A stretch of 64,000 bases of DNA from Trebonia sp963759545 (GTDB lineage Bacteria; Actinomycetota; Actinomycetes; Streptosporangiales; Streptosporangiaceae), in contig CAVXAB010000018.1 in assembly GCA_963759545.1 (NCBI GenBank), positions 1 through 64,000 of the forward strand, given 5' to 3'. A program made the translations under genes and the position numbers. Below are positions 25,790-35,424 of this stretch, piece by piece. The notes under the pieces were generated by a model. It was not told the DNA's origin. It searched no databases and saw only the letters and a program-made list of their open reading frames with translations. Each line of letters begins with the position of its first letter. The stretch's first letter is position 1.

Positions 25790-26425
25790 ATGCGCGCCGC
25801 CGGTTCCCGTACGGGCGCCCAGACGCTCGCGTCGCCTGAGCGCCAGGGCGCGACCCGCGCGCGCAGCAAGAAGCGGCGCGAGGAGATACTGACCGCGGCG
25901 GCCGCCTTGTTCGCGCAGCGCGGCTTTCACGGCGTTTCCATCGACGACATCGGGTCGGCCGCCGGCATGTCCGGCCCCGGGATCTACCGGCACTTTCCCA
26001 GCAAGGAAGCCGTCCTGTCGCACATGCTGCTCGACATCAGCGAGCGGCTTCTTGCCGAGGGCGGCCGCCGCGCGTCCGCCGCCGCCGACGCGCAGGAGGC
26101 GCTCGACGCGCTGCTGCGCTGGCACGTTAGCTTCGCGCTCAGCCAGCCCGACCTGATCACCGTGCAGACCAGGGAACTGGCGAACGTGCCGGAGCCCGCG
26201 CGGCGGCAGATCCGCCGCCTCCAGCGGCTGTACGTGGAGGAGTGGGTCACGGTCCTGAGCGAGCTGTCGCCGCGGGCCGAGCAGTCCGCCCTGCGCGCGG
26301 CCGTCCACGCGACGTTCGGCCTGCTGAACTCCACCCCGCACAGCGCGAGCGAACTGCCCCAAGAGGCCGCTGCTGACCTCCTCTGCACCATGGCCCGCGC
26401 CGCCCTCGTCGCGGTCGCGGCCTGA
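25790..26425 (+). CDS. TetR-family repressor of the acyl-CoA catabolic cluster (BkaR-like)
   Basis: 211 residues. RARSKKRREEILTAAAALFA starts the helix-turn-helix domain, followed by GFHGVSIDDIGSAAGMSGPG and IYRHFPSKEAVLSHML. It is divergent from the accD1-accA1-fadE cluster, the same arrangement as BkaR, the TetR repressor of branched-chain keto-acid genes in Mycobacterium tuberculosis. It therefore probably senses a branched acyl-CoA or related metabolite. Orthology is inferred from gene order and helix-turn-helix sequence. Confidence 0.82.
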   Translation: MRAAGSRTGAQTLASPERQGATRARSKKRREEILTAAAALFAQRGFHGVSIDDIGSAAGMSGPGIYRHFPSKEAVLSHMLLDISERLLAEGGRRASAAADAQEALDALLRWHVSFALSQPDLITVQTRELANVPEPARRQIRRLQRLYVEEWVTVLSELSPRAEQSALRAAVHATFGLLNSTPHSASELPQEAAADLLCTMARAALVAVAA

Positions 26426-26475
26426 GGGCCGTAACGCGATGGTCGCGCGGCTCACCTCGAACGGGCCGGCGGGAT

Positions 26476-27153
26476 TCATCCTGCCGGGTAACCATCCGTC
26501 GGCCCGCGCTCGTCGCCGTCTCCCGGCTCCGCGTCCCCCTGCTCTCCGGCCGCCGGCGCCGGCCGGCGGGCCGGCGTCTGCTCGTACACGTAGTACGCCG
26601 CGATCAGGCCGCTCACCAGGAGCGAGGCCGGCGCGCTGAGGTAGGCGACGCCGATGGCCGCCGCGTACGCCACGTTGCCGATGGCGAACCGGACCAGCGC
26701 GGTGCGCGCGGCCGCGCCGGTCAGCGGGATCACCAGGTACTTGTGCCGGATGGACCACCAGAACAGCGTGGCGAAGGCCAGCGACATGCCGAGGAAGACC
26801 CCCTGGTACATCGCCGCGGCGAGCGAGGCGTCCGCGCCGCCGTCGCGCAGGTAGGCCGCCATCGTCGCGGTGGCGAACGGGATCGTGACGACGAAGAACA
26901 GCATCAGCAGGTTGAGAAAGAGCATCGGGCGGTCGACCGCGGCGAAGTTCCTGACCAGGCTGTGGTGATTCACCCAGATGATCCCGATGGTGAAGAAACT
27001 GACCACGTAGGCGGCGAACGACGGCCAGTGGCTGGCGAGCTGCTGCCCCAGTGCCCCGCGCCCAGGCTCAGGTACGGCCAGGTCAATCACGAGCAGCGTG
27101 ATGGCGACCGCGAAAACGCCGTCGCTGAACGCCTCTAGCCGTCCGCGGTCCAT
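26476..27153 (-). CDS. TMEM175-like (DUF1211) predicted potassium channel
   Basis: About 225 residues, six membrane segments. The N-terminal RLEAFSDGVFAVAITLL is the TMEM175/DUF1211 filter-helix motif, followed by ISF-like helices (VSFFTIGIIWVNHHSL, where the His pair is typical). Family members form potassium-permeable channels in bacteria. The C-terminus is a charged Gly/Glu/Asp-rich cytoplasmic tail. ATG 27153 follows GGGAGGT closely. The conserved motif starts right after it, so the longer start at 27207 is not used. Confidence 0.85.
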   Translation of the reverse strand: MDRGRLEAFSDGVFAVAITLLVIDLAVPEPGRGALGQQLASHWPSFAAYVVSFFTIGIIWVNHHSLVRNFAAVDRPMLFLNLLMLFFVVTIPFATATMAAYLRDGGADASLAAAMYQGVFLGMSLAFATLFWWSIRHKYLVIPLTGAAARTALVRFAIGNVAYAAAIGVAYLSAPASLLVSGLIAAYYVYEQTPARRPAPAAGEQGDAEPGDGDERGPTDGYPAG

Positions 27154-27332
27154 GCGACCTCCCGGCCCAGAGCGTACTTGAGCGGTTTCCGCCGCCGCCG
27201 CCCGCAAGCGGGGGCCAGGAATCAGCTCTCGACACCGACCGAGCGAAACTCTAGAAATAGATCTTGCGTGACCTTAGCGAGCAGGGGCGCTCGCGAGCCT
27301 TGTGGTCAATGACGATCGGAAAGAGGCGCGAC

Positions 27333-28479
27333 ATGACCAGCGGACTTCTGCACGGGCAACTCGACGCACGGTTCGAGCCACTTCGGGACGTCCTCGAGGA
27401 CAGCCTCGGCTCGGTCGCCGACTGCGGGCTGTCGCTGGTGGTGGACGTCGACGGGCGGACGGTGGTCGACGTGTACGGCGGTTTCGCGGACGAGGCGCGG
27501 ACCCGCCCGTGGGAGCGAGACACGATCGTGAACGTCTGGTCGACGACCAAGACGGTGACGAGCCTTGCCGTCCTCATGCTCGCGGACCGCGGCCTGGTGG
27601 ACCTGGACGCCCCGGTGGCGCGCTACTGGCCGGAATTCGCCGCTCAGGGGAAGGAAGACGTCCTCGTCAGGCACCTGATGAGCCACACCTCGGGCGTGGC
27701 AGGCTGGAACACCCCGTTCGCGTTCGACGGCATGTACGACCTGGAGCGCTCGACGGCGGCGCTTGCCGCCCAGGCGCCCTGGTGGGAGCCGGGGACCGCG
27801 TCCGGCTATCACGCGCTGAGCTTCGGCCATCTCCTCGGCGAGATCGTCCGCCGGGTGACAGGGAAGAGCCTGACGCGCTTCGTCGACGAGGAGATCGCCG
27901 GCCCGCTTGACGCGGACTTCCAGATCGGCGCGCGGCAGGCTGACTGGGACCGCTGCGCCGAGATCATCCCGCCGCCGCCGCTCCCGTTCGACCTGGCCAG
28001 CCTCGACCCCGCCAGTGTGCTGGTCAAGGTCGCGACCGGCCCGGCGGCCAACGCGACCGCGCCCAACACGGCGCCGTGGCGGCTGGCGGAGATCGGCGCG
28101 GCCAACGGCCACGGGAACGCGCGCTCCGTCGCGCGCGTCATGTCGGTTCTCGCGCTCGGCGGCACGGTTGGCGGAGTGCCGGCTGCTGTCGCCCGCCACG
28201 ATCGAGCACGTCTTCCGTGAGCAGGCGCACGGCATAGACCTGTTCCTCGGGGTGCCGATCCGCTTCGGCATCGGCTACGGGCTGCCCGAGCCTGTCGGAG
28301 TTCGCTTCGTGCCCGAGGGAAGGGTGTGCTTCTGGGGCGGCTGGGGCGGGTCCTTGATCATCATGGACCTGGACCGTCGCACGACCATCTCCTACATGAT
28401 GAACAAGATGCAGCCGGGCCTCGTGGGCTCTGACATCGCGGCCGGCTACCTCAAGGTCATCTACGAACTGCTCGGCTAG
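27333..28479 (+). CDS. Beta-lactamase-fold serine hydrolase (esterase EstB type), frameshifted
   Basis: About 380 residues once repaired. The class C beta-lactamase-like nucleophile motif STTK is in VWSTTKTVTSLAVLML, the YxN-equivalent tyrosine is in SGYHALSFGHLLGEIV, and the C-terminal GWGG motif is in FWGGWGGSLIIMD. The first frame runs to about 28179. The rest (LLSPATIEHVF, then GYGLPEP and MMNKM) is in another frame, and removal of one c in gtgccgg restores it. Such enzymes hydrolyse esters or peptides; most are not resistance enzymes. GGAAAGAGG precedes ATG 27333. Confidence 0.78.
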
Positions 28480-28542
28480 CCGGCGGCGCCGCCGCCGGGG
28501 CGGGCGCATGCGCCGCCGCGCGGGTAGCGGTAACGTTCACAC

Positions 28543-29469
28543 ATGACCACGACGACGGCGGCGCCATTCGGCCGGCTGATGACGGCCATGATCACTCCGA
28601 TGACCCCGGACGGCGCGGTCGACTACGACGGGGCGGCCAGGCTGGCCGCCTACCTCGTGGATGACATGCGCAACGAGGGTCTCGTCGTCAACGGCACCAC
28701 CGGTGAGGCGCCGACGACAACCGACGAGGAGAAAGCGCGGCTGGTCAAGGCGGTCCGTGAGGCGGTGGGCGACCGGGCGACGGTCGTCGCCGGCGTCGGG
28801 ACCAACATCACCGCGCACAGCGTCGAGCTCGCCAGGCAGGCGGAGAAGGCCGGCGCGCACGGCCTGCTCGTCGTCACCCCGTACTACAACAAGCCCGCAC
28901 AGGACGCCCTGGCCGCGCACTTCACCGCGATCGCCGACGCGACCCACCTGCCGACGCTCATCTACGACATCCCAAGCAGGACCGGGACCGCCGTGGCGAC
29001 CGACACCCTGGTCAGGCTCGCGGAGCACCGGAGGATCGTGGGCGTCAAGGACGCCAAGGGCGACCTCGCGGCGACCTCGCAGGTCCTCGCCCGCTCCGAT
29101 CTCGCGTACTACTCGGGCGACGACCCGATGAACCTGCCGCTGTGGTCGGTGGGCGCGGTCGGCTGCATCAGCGTGACCGGGCACGTCGTCGGCGACCGCA
29201 TCCACGCGATGCTCGAGGCGTTCACCGCCGGGCGGAACGCGGAAGCCGCCAGGCTGCACCGGTCCATGCTCCCGGTCAACGTCGGCCTGTTCCGCAACCA
29301 GGCGGCGGTCCTGACCAAGGCCGCGATGGACCTGCTCGGCCTGCCGGGCGGCGGGGTGCGCGGCCCGCTGCTCCCGGCGAGCGACGCCGAGCGGCACACG
29401 CTAAGAGAAGACCTGACCGCAGGCGGCGTGAGGCTGCCAGAGAATACCCCTAACGGAGCTGCTCGGTGA
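28543..29469 (+). CDS. dapA: 4-hydroxy-tetrahydrodipicolinate synthase
   Basis: 308 residues. It condenses pyruvate and aspartate semialdehyde in lysine and diaminopimelate synthesis. The active-site features are present: GTTGEAPTT near the start, the tyrosine in TPYYNKP, and the Schiff-base lysine in IVGVKDAKGDL. The C-terminal region keeps LPVNVGLFRNQAAVLTKAAM. It overlaps the next gene by four bases (GTGA), the usual dapA-RNase J pairing of actinobacteria, so both are cotranscribed. Confidence 0.93.
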   Translation: MTTTTAAPFGRLMTAMITPMTPDGAVDYDGAARLAAYLVDDMRNEGLVVNGTTGEAPTTTDEEKARLVKAVREAVGDRATVVAGVGTNITAHSVELARQAEKAGAHGLLVVTPYYNKPAQDALAAHFTAIADATHLPTLIYDIPSRTGTAVATDTLVRLAEHRRIVGVKDAKGDLAATSQVLARSDLAYYSGDDPMNLPLWSVGAVGCISVTGHVVGDRIHAMLEAFTAGRNAEAARLHRSMLPVNVGLFRNQAAVLTKAAMDLLGLPGGGVRGPLLPASDAERHTLREDLTAGGVRLPENTPNGAAR

Positions 29470-31154
29470 GTTTTCCGCATCCTGACCTGAACCCGCCGCC
29501 GGCGTTGCCGAGCAACGGCTTGCGCGTCATCGCGCTCGGCGGGCTCGGTGAGATCGGCCGGAACATGACCGTCTTCGAGTACCTCGGGCGGCTGCTCATC
29601 GTCGACTGCGGGGTCCTGTTCCCCGAGCCTGACCAGCCGGGTGTCGACCTGATCCTGCCGGACTTCCGCTACCTGGAAGACCGGCTCGATGACGTAGAGG
29701 CGCTTGTCCTCACGCACGCCCACGAGGACCACATCGGCGCGGTGCCCTACCTGCTCCGCGAGCGCCGCGACATCCCCCTGATCGGGTCCAAGCTGACGCT
29801 TGCCCTGGTGAAGTCCAAGCTCACCGAGCACCGCCTGGCTCCGGAAGTCATGGAGGTGAAGGAGGGAACCGAGCATACGTTCGGACCCTTCGACCTTGAG
29901 TTCTTCGCGGTGAACCACTCGATCCCCGACGCGCTCGCCGTGGCGATCAAGACCCCGGCAGGCGTCGTGCTGCACACCGGCGACTTCAAGATGGACCAGC
30001 TGCCGCTCGACGGGCGGCTGACCGACCTGGCCGGGTTCGCGCGGCTCGGCGGCGAGGGCGTCGACCTGCTGCTCTCCGACTCGACCAACGCCGAGGTCCC
30101 TGGCATCGTGCGGTCGGAGCGTGACATCGCGCCGGTGCTCGATGAGGTGTTCGCCAACGCCGCGCAGCGGATCATCGTGGCGTGCTTCGCCTCGCACGTC
30201 CACCGCGTGCAGCAGGTGCTCGACACGGCGGCGAAGCACCGCAGGAAGGTCGCCTTCGTCGGCCGCTCCATGGTCCGCAACATGGGCGTCGCCCGCGAGC
30301 TCGGCTACCTGCACGTGCCGGGCGGGCTGCTCATCGACCTGCGCGACGCCGAGGAGATGCCGCCGGGTGAGGTCGTGCTGATCTCCACCGGCTCGCAGGG
30401 CGAGCCGATGTCCGCGCTGTCCCGGATGGCGGCCCGCGATCACCCGATCCGCATCGCGGCGGGCGACACGGTCATCCTGGCGTCGTCACTCATCCCCGGC
30501 AACGAGACCGCCGTCTACCGGGTGATCAACGGGCTGACCAGGCTGGGCGCGCGCGTGGTGCACAAGGAGTCGTCGCTGGTCCACGTCAGCGGGCACGCCC
30601 CGGCGGGCGAGCTGCTCTACCTGCTCAACCTGGTCAAGCCGCGCAACTTCATGCCGGTACACGGCGAATGGCGGCACCTGAGGGCGCACGCGCGGCTCGC
30701 GTCGCTCACCGGGGTGCCCGACGACCGGATCGTGATCGCCGAGGACGGCATGGTCGTCGACCTGATCGACGGGAAGGCCGGCATCAGCGGCGCGGTGGAC
30801 TGCGGCTACGTGTACGTGGACGGCCTCACCGTCGGCGAGGTGACCGAGTCACAGCTGAAGGACCGGCGCATACTCGGCGACGAGGGCTTCATCTCGGTGA
30901 TCATGGTCCTCGACTCGTCGACCGGCAAGATCGTCGGCGGCCCCGAGATCCACACCAGGGGCTCGGGCATCGACGACGCGGCGTTCTCCTCCAACATCCT
31001 GCCCAAGCTGGTAGACGCGCTTGAGCGAGCCGCGGCCGAGGGTGTCACCGACACCCACGCCCTCCGGCAGCTGTCCAGGCGGGTCATCGGCAAGTGGGTC
31101 AGCGACAACTACCGCCGCCGCCCCATGATCATCCCGGTCGTCGTCGAGGTCTAA
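29466..31154 (+). CDS. rnj: Ribonuclease J
   Basis: 562 residues. It is a metallo-beta-lactamase/beta-CASP ribonuclease that processes and degrades RNA. The zinc motif is THAHEDHIGA, followed by HTGDFKMD and LLSDSTNAEVPG. The beta-CASP domain has ASHVHRVQQ and STGSQGEPMSALSRMA, then SSLIPGNE and a final HVSGHAPAGELLYLL with PVHGEWRHL. The GTG at 29466 overlaps the dapA stop. The C-terminal domain is present, so this is a full-length RNase J rather than a truncated copy. Confidence 0.93.
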   Translation: MSFPHPDLNPPPALPSNGLRVIALGGLGEIGRNMTVFEYLGRLLIVDCGVLFPEPDQPGVDLILPDFRYLEDRLDDVEALVLTHAHEDHIGAVPYLLRERRDIPLIGSKLTLALVKSKLTEHRLAPEVMEVKEGTEHTFGPFDLEFFAVNHSIPDALAVAIKTPAGVVLHTGDFKMDQLPLDGRLTDLAGFARLGGEGVDLLLSDSTNAEVPGIVRSERDIAPVLDEVFANAAQRIIVACFASHVHRVQQVLDTAAKHRRKVAFVGRSMVRNMGVARELGYLHVPGGLLIDLRDAEEMPPGEVVLISTGSQGEPMSALSRMAARDHPIRIAAGDTVILASSLIPGNETAVYRVINGLTRLGARVVHKESSLVHVSGHAPAGELLYLLNLVKPRNFMPVHGEWRHLRAHARLASLTGVPDDRIVIAEDGMVVDLIDGKAGISGAVDCGYVYVDGLTVGEVTESQLKDRRILGDEGFISVIMVLDSSTGKIVGGPEIHTRGSGIDDAAFSSNILPKLVDALERAAAEGVTDTHALRQLSRRVIGKWVSDNYRRRPMIIPVVVEV

Positions 31155-31231
31155 GTCGAAGTCTAAGGAGAGGACGTGCGGCGGTCAGCCGTGACGAGCG
31201 ACCGCCGCCGTTCGCCAGCGCCCCGGGGGAG

Positions 31232-31498
31232 TTACCAGGCCGGGGCGCCGAAGACGCCGCGGTACTTCGAAGTCGGGCGCGGCTTCTTCTGCTTCTTCTG
31301 CTTCTTGCCGCCGGCCTGGTGCTCCTTGAGCACCTCGGACGCGTGCTTAGCGATCTCGGCCAACTCGGCGTGGAGCTTGCGGACCTCGCGGGCGCCCCAG
31401 ATCGGGGAGCTGAACCGGTGGTGAGTGATCGCGGTCACCATGAGGAATCGCGCGTCGGCCGCGTCAACCTTTTCCTCCAGCCAGTCAGCCCGCTCCAT
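31232..31498 (-). CDS. Small conserved actinobacterial protein of unknown function
   Basis: 88 residues: MERADWLEEKVDAADARFLM, then a helical segment (REVRKLHAELAEIAKHASEV) and a very basic tail of alternating Lys/Gln/Pro ending YRGVFGAPAW. Similar short proteins occur beside RNase J in actinobacteria, but I know no function. The basic tail suggests nucleic acid or ribosome contact. AAGGAGT lies seven or so bases before ATG 31498. It is convergent with RNase J. Confidence 0.55.
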   Translation of the reverse strand: MERADWLEEKVDAADARFLMVTAITHHRFSSPIWGAREVRKLHAELAEIAKHASEVLKEHQAGGKKQKKQKKPRPTSKYRGVFGAPAW

Positions 31499-32015
31499 GC
31501 CCACTCCTTTGAGTCCCTGCCGCCGCCGGTGTTCGCGGCTCGACATCGGTATCCGGAAACGCGCGACTCCGGTCAGCGCGGGTCATCCGACGCCACCGGA
31601 GCATTGCATACGGTATGGAATCTGCTTAACCGCATGCGGCACCGGATGCGTCAGAACCAGACTCCGTCACAAGAGAATAACGGCAGCCGTCCAGTGAAGC
31701 GTTCCAGATCCCGGTAAATAGCTCCTCTTACCTAGTTCTGCCTCCATAAACGCCGCCGTGCGCGACGAGGAGCACGCCGACCGCCGCGATGAGGAACGCC
31801 AGTGGCACCGCCCGCCCGGCGCCGCCCGCCCCCTGCGAGTTGATAACAAGAAGCTTCAGAACGGTTGCGTGTTCCTGCCTCACCGCCCCCTGTTTGCCCC
31901 CGCGGGGTGTGGCGGGTACGGCCCCGGGCACATCACGGCTCATCCGGTTGTTAATAAGGTGACGGGTTCTCGCGATAGTGACACCATCGAGGGAACGTTC
32001 TGAGTCTGGAGGACG
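31499..32015. other. Intergenic region upstream of hflX
   Basis: About 500 bases between the small leftward gene and hflX. The stretch 31600-31760 is relatively AT-rich. A possible tiny leftward gene (31728-31883) is noted separately. Around 31948-31980 the sequence ttgttaataagg and gatagtg could belong to the hflX promoter, but the spacing does not fit a standard -35/-10 pair. Confidence 0.4.
31728..31883 (-). CDS. Possible 51-residue single-pass membrane protein
   Basis: Starts at GTG 31883 with AGGGGG a few bases upstream. The product has one clean hydrophobic segment (VPLAFLIAAVGVLLVAHGG) and a short basic end, GGRTR. Divergent from hflX. The composition is plausible for a small membrane protein, but there is no known family and codon evidence is too short to judge, so it may be chance. 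Confidence 0.25.
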   Translation of the reverse strand: MRQEHATVLKLLVINSQGAGGAGRAVPLAFLIAAVGVLLVAHGGVYGGRTR

Positions 32016-33419
32016 ATGACAACTGCTTACAGCGAGCGGGCCGAGATGGACGCCGCGACGGGGGAACTTGACCTGGAAGACCGGCACGCGCTGCGCCGCG
32101 TGGCGGGGCTCTCCACCGAGCTCACCGACATCACCGAGGTCGAGTACCGTGCCCTGCGCCTCGAGCGCGTGGTGCTGATCGGCGTATGGACCGAGGGCAC
32201 GCTGGCCAGCGCGGAGAACTCCCTGGCGGAGCTCAGCCGGCTCGCGGAGACCGCGGGCTCCGTGGTGCTCGACGGCCTGATCCAGCGCCGGAGCCGGGTC
32301 GACACCGCCACCTACGTGGGCTCGGGCAAGGCGCACGAGCTGGCCGGGATCGTGGCGTCGACCGGGGCGGACACGGTGATCTGCGACGGTGAGCTCAGCC
32401 CAAGCCAGCTGCGCCGCCTTGAGGGCGTGGTCAAGGTCAAGGTGATCGACCGCACCGCGCTGATCCTGGACATCTTCGCCCAGCACGCTAAGAGCCGCGA
32501 GGGCAAGGCCCAGGTCGAGCTGGCCCAGCTGCAGTACATGCTGCCGAGGCTGCGCGGCTGGGGCGAGTCGCTGTCCAGGCAGGCGGGCGGCCGGGTGGCC
32601 GGCGGCGGCGGCATCGGGACCCGCGGTCCCGGTGAGACCAAGATCGAGACCGACCGGCGCCGGATCAGGACGCGGATCTCCAAGCTCCGCGGCGAGATCG
32701 GCACCTTCAAGGTCGGCCGCGAGGTGCAGCGCGGGCAGCGCAGGCGCAACGCCGTGCCGTCCGTGGTCATCGCCGGGTACACCAACGCGGGCAAGTCCAG
32801 CCTGCTCAACGTGCTGACCGGCGCGGGCGTGCTCGTGGAGGACGCGCTGTTCGCCACGCTGGACCCGACCGTGCGCAAGGCCGAGACGCCCGGCGGGCGG
32901 CCGTTCACGCTGACCGACACCGTCGGGTTCGTCAGGCACCTGCCGCACCAGGTCGTGGACGCCTTCAGGTCAACCCTGGAGGAATCGACGGACGCGGACC
33001 TGATCCTGCACGTGGTCGACGGCTCGGACGCCGACCCGCAGGCACAGCTCGCCGCCGTGCGCGCGGTGCTCGCCGAGATCGGCGCGCAGGACGTGCCCGA
33101 GCTCGTCGTGATCAACAAGATCGACGACGCCGACCCGATGACGCTCAAGGCGCTACAGCTCCGCGAGCGGGGCGCGGTGCTCGTCTCCGCGAAGACCGGC
33201 GAGGGGGTTGCCGAGCTGCGCGCGGCGATCGAGGAGGGGCTGCCCGAGCGGGACCGTGTCGTCCGGGCCAGCGTCCCCTACAGCCGGGGCGACCTCGTCG
33301 CCAGGGCGCACGCCGCCGGCGAGGTGACGCGGACCGAGCACGGCCCGGACGGGACCTTCATCGAGGCGCGCGTGCCACCGGAGCTCGCCGCCGAGCTGCA
33401 GCGATTCGTAATCGCCTAA
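32016..33419 (+). CDS. hflX: GTPase HflX
   Basis: 467 residues. It is a ribosome-associated GTPase that splits stalled ribosomes under stress. The N-terminal HflX domain has DTATYVGSGKAHELAG and the ARSREGKAQVELAQ-type segment followed by LPRLRGWGESLSRQ, GGGIGTRGPGETKIETDRR. The G domain has P-loop GYTNAGKSSLLN, switch DPTVRK, G3 DTVGFVRHLPHQ and G4 NKID. ATG 32016 follows GGAGGACG. It stands alone, without hfq beside it. Confidence 0.92.
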   Translation: MTTAYSERAEMDAATGELDLEDRHALRRVAGLSTELTDITEVEYRALRLERVVLIGVWTEGTLASAENSLAELSRLAETAGSVVLDGLIQRRSRVDTATYVGSGKAHELAGIVASTGADTVICDGELSPSQLRRLEGVVKVKVIDRTALILDIFAQHAKSREGKAQVELAQLQYMLPRLRGWGESLSRQAGGRVAGGGGIGTRGPGETKIETDRRRIRTRISKLRGEIGTFKVGREVQRGQRRRNAVPSVVIAGYTNAGKSSLLNVLTGAGVLVEDALFATLDPTVRKAETPGGRPFTLTDTVGFVRHLPHQVVDAFRSTLEESTDADLILHVVDGSDADPQAQLAAVRAVLAEIGAQDVPELVVINKIDDADPMTLKALQLRERGAVLVSAKTGEGVAELRAAIEEGLPERDRVVRASVPYSRGDLVARAHAAGEVTRTEHGPDGTFIEARVPPELAAELQRFVIA

Positions 33420-33743
33420 CAAATTCATCTCGCGGGGGACGACCCCCGTACCCCCGAAATCGATTGCGGGCCGCTCACCTGCGGTGAGCGGCCCGCATTG
33501 TACTCGCAAGTAACTTCCGGTTGCCTGTGGTTTTGCGTATGGGGCTTGTAAGGACCCCCCTCGGTGCAATACCGTGACGGAATCGATATGTAGGACGGGC
33601 CGCGCAGCGGGTGCCAACCATCCAGCGTGCCGTTCGTATCGCCTGTAGGTACGGTCAGCGCCGACGTCTAACATGCATGGCAGGTGGCCGCTCATGATGA
33701 CTAGCACCGACCCACGTGCTTCCGTGCACGACGGGAAGACCCA
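33420..33743. other. Intergenic region between hflX and the hutI-like gene
   Basis: 324 bases. The first third holds the G-run/C-run module and hairpin listed at 33433-33497, in position to terminate hflX. The remainder (33500-33743) has no gene. It presumably holds the promoter of the hutI-like gene, but I cannot point to a confident -35/-10 pair. Confidence 0.5.
33433..33497 (+). repeat. G-run/C-run module plus hairpin
   Basis: cgggggacgacccccgta with a C5 run (33433-33456) is followed by a hairpin with perfect 15-base arms (tgcgggccgctcacc at 33465-33479, complement at 33483-33497) and a three-base loop. It lies 13 bases after the hflX stop, so it probably terminates hflX. The module is near identical to those at 20461 and 36412, while the hairpin sequence is unrelated. 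Confidence 0.8.
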
Positions 33744-34961
33744 GTGACCGCCCGGCTGCTCACGAGCATCGGCCGGCTGTGGACCGGGTCCGAGATCATC
33801 AGCAATGCCGCCATCCTCATCAGCGATGACCGCATTGCCTGGGTCGGCCCGTCGGCCGAATTGCCGCGCAGCGTCCCCGGCGTCGTCGACGACATCGTCG
33901 ACGTCGACCTGGTGGAGAACCTGGGCGGCGGCCTCGTCACCCCCGGCCTGATCGACGCGCACACGCACCCGGTCTACGCGGGCAACCGCTACGCGGAGCT
34001 GGCCATGCGGTCCACCGGCCTGTCGGACTCGGAGATCACCGCGGCGGGCGGCGGCATCTCGTCCACCATCACCGTGACCAGGGGCACCGACCCGTGGACC
34101 CTGTGCAACAACGTCCGCGAGCGGCTCGCCTGCTGGCTGCAGTCGGGCACCACGACGATCGAGGCGAAGACCGGCTACCACCTCACCAGGGACGGTGAGC
34201 TCGCCGACGTGCGGATGCTCCGCTCGCTCGAGAACGAGCCGGGCATGCCGCGGGTGCACATCACGTTCTACGCGGCGCAGATGGTGCCGCCGGAGTTCTT
34301 CGGCCGCCGCAGCGACTACATCGACGCGGTGTCATCCTGGTGCGCGGACGCGGCCGCCGTGGGCGCGGACAGCGTCGACGTCAACTGCGAGGACGGCCGG
34401 TTCAGCGAGGAAGAGGCCCGCTGGATACTCAACGCGGGGCGCCGCGCCGGGCTGCTGCCGCGGCTGCACGCCTGCGGGCTCGCGCACGGTGCGAGCGGCG
34501 CGGCCAGGGTCGCCGCCGAACTCGGCTGCGCGTCCGCCGACCTGCTGCACTCCGCGACCGACGAGGACGTGGCGGCGCTGTCCCGCGGCGGCGTGGCCGC
34601 CGTGATCTCGCCGGGTTCCGCGCTGCAGCAGTCGACCAAGCCGCCGGTCCGCGCGCTGCTCGACAAGGGCGTGGTGCTCGCGCTCGGCTCCGACCACACG
34701 CCGGGCGGCGTGGGCATCACCTCGATGCCACTCGTCATCGCGCTTGCCGTGTCCTACCTCGGCATGTCGGTCACCGAGGCGCTACGCGCCGCCACCCTGG
34801 GCGGCGCCTACGCGCTGCGCGCCCCTGACCGCGGCGCCATGGTCCGCGGCCGCCTGGCCGACATCGTCCTATGGGACGCCGACCACGAGGGCGCCTTCGC
34901 CTGGAACTACGGCCTGACCCCCCGCCGAGTCTGGCGCGGCGGCGAACCCGTCACGCCCTGA
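33744..34961 (+). CDS. Imidazolonepropionase-like amidohydrolase (HutI homologue)
   Basis: 405 residues, amidohydrolase superfamily, closest in layout to actinobacterial HutI (histidine breakdown). Metal ligands are kept: HTH in IDAHTHPVYAGNRY, His in LPRLHACGL, Asp in GSDHTPGG. EAKTGYHLTRDGE also matches the family. However, two histidines usual in HutI are changed: the GAH-type motif reads AAQMV and the SADH motif reads SADLL. The enzyme may act on a different cyclic amide. No other hut genes are adjacent. GTG 33744 has a weak site. Confidence 0.65.
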   Translation: MTARLLTSIGRLWTGSEIISNAAILISDDRIAWVGPSAELPRSVPGVVDDIVDVDLVENLGGGLVTPGLIDAHTHPVYAGNRYAELAMRSTGLSDSEITAAGGGISSTITVTRGTDPWTLCNNVRERLACWLQSGTTTIEAKTGYHLTRDGELADVRMLRSLENEPGMPRVHITFYAAQMVPPEFFGRRSDYIDAVSSWCADAAAVGADSVDVNCEDGRFSEEEARWILNAGRRAGLLPRLHACGLAHGASGAARVAAELGCASADLLHSATDEDVAALSRGGVAAVISPGSALQQSTKPPVRALLDKGVVLALGSDHTPGGVGITSMPLVIALAVSYLGMSVTEALRAATLGGAYALRAPDRGAMVRGRLADIVLWDADHEGAFAWNYGLTPRRVWRGGEPVTP

Positions 34962-35424
34962 CCCGTCCCCGCCGCCTCCGCGCCGTCGGCAGCGCCCGTG
35001 AGGCCGCGTCGTCCGGTCGCCCCTCGGCTGCGCGCTCCCCGCCCTCCGCGCCGGCCTCGCGTGCCCGTTCCGTCCGATTTGTCCCGGCGGCTGGGCGCTC
35101 TCCGCCTCCGCGCTGGGCCTACGCGTGCCCGTTCCGTCCGGTTTGTCCCGTCGGCGCCGCGGCCCGGACCATGATCATGTGGATTCCGCAGCTTATTTGA
35201 TGCGGAATCCACATGATCATGAAAATCCCCCGCGGTCACGCCGGGCCCGGCGCCCGGGCGCCGCGCGCCATCCCGCGCACGGCTCCCACGCTCACCACGC
35301 GACCACTAAGGATCAACGGCACTGCCTCAGCGGGGCGTTAGGTATCCCGTATCCGCGCTCCGCGCTCATTGAGGGTCTGCTTGGCTGCCACCCGGCGGTC
35401 GCCGGACATGGCATGCTTGCCTGC
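34962..35424. other. Intergenic region with dispersed repeats between the hutI-like gene and holA
   Basis: About 460 bases with no gene. It contains an isolated copy of the repeat module (35060-35087) and the full second copy of the dispersed hairpin element (35124-35310). The remaining 110 bases before holA presumably hold its promoter, but no clear motif is seen. Confidence 0.55.
35060..35310 (+). repeat. Dispersed intergenic hairpin element, copy 2, with an extra module
   Basis: The module cgtgcccgttccgtccgat lies at 35060-35087 and again, as tccggt, from 35124. After the second comes a hairpin with 21-base perfect arms (35170-35190 and 35201-35221, loop gcttatttga) on the same tgtggattccgca core as copies 1 and 3. 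A tail with cccgcgcacg and ctcaccacgc follows to about 35310. The doubled module suggests local duplication. Confidence 0.8.

Noticed and set aside
31728..32948. 406-codon leftward frame across the hflX 5' half
   Set aside because: Antisense of hflX over most of its length; only its last 51 codons were kept as a weak separate candidate.
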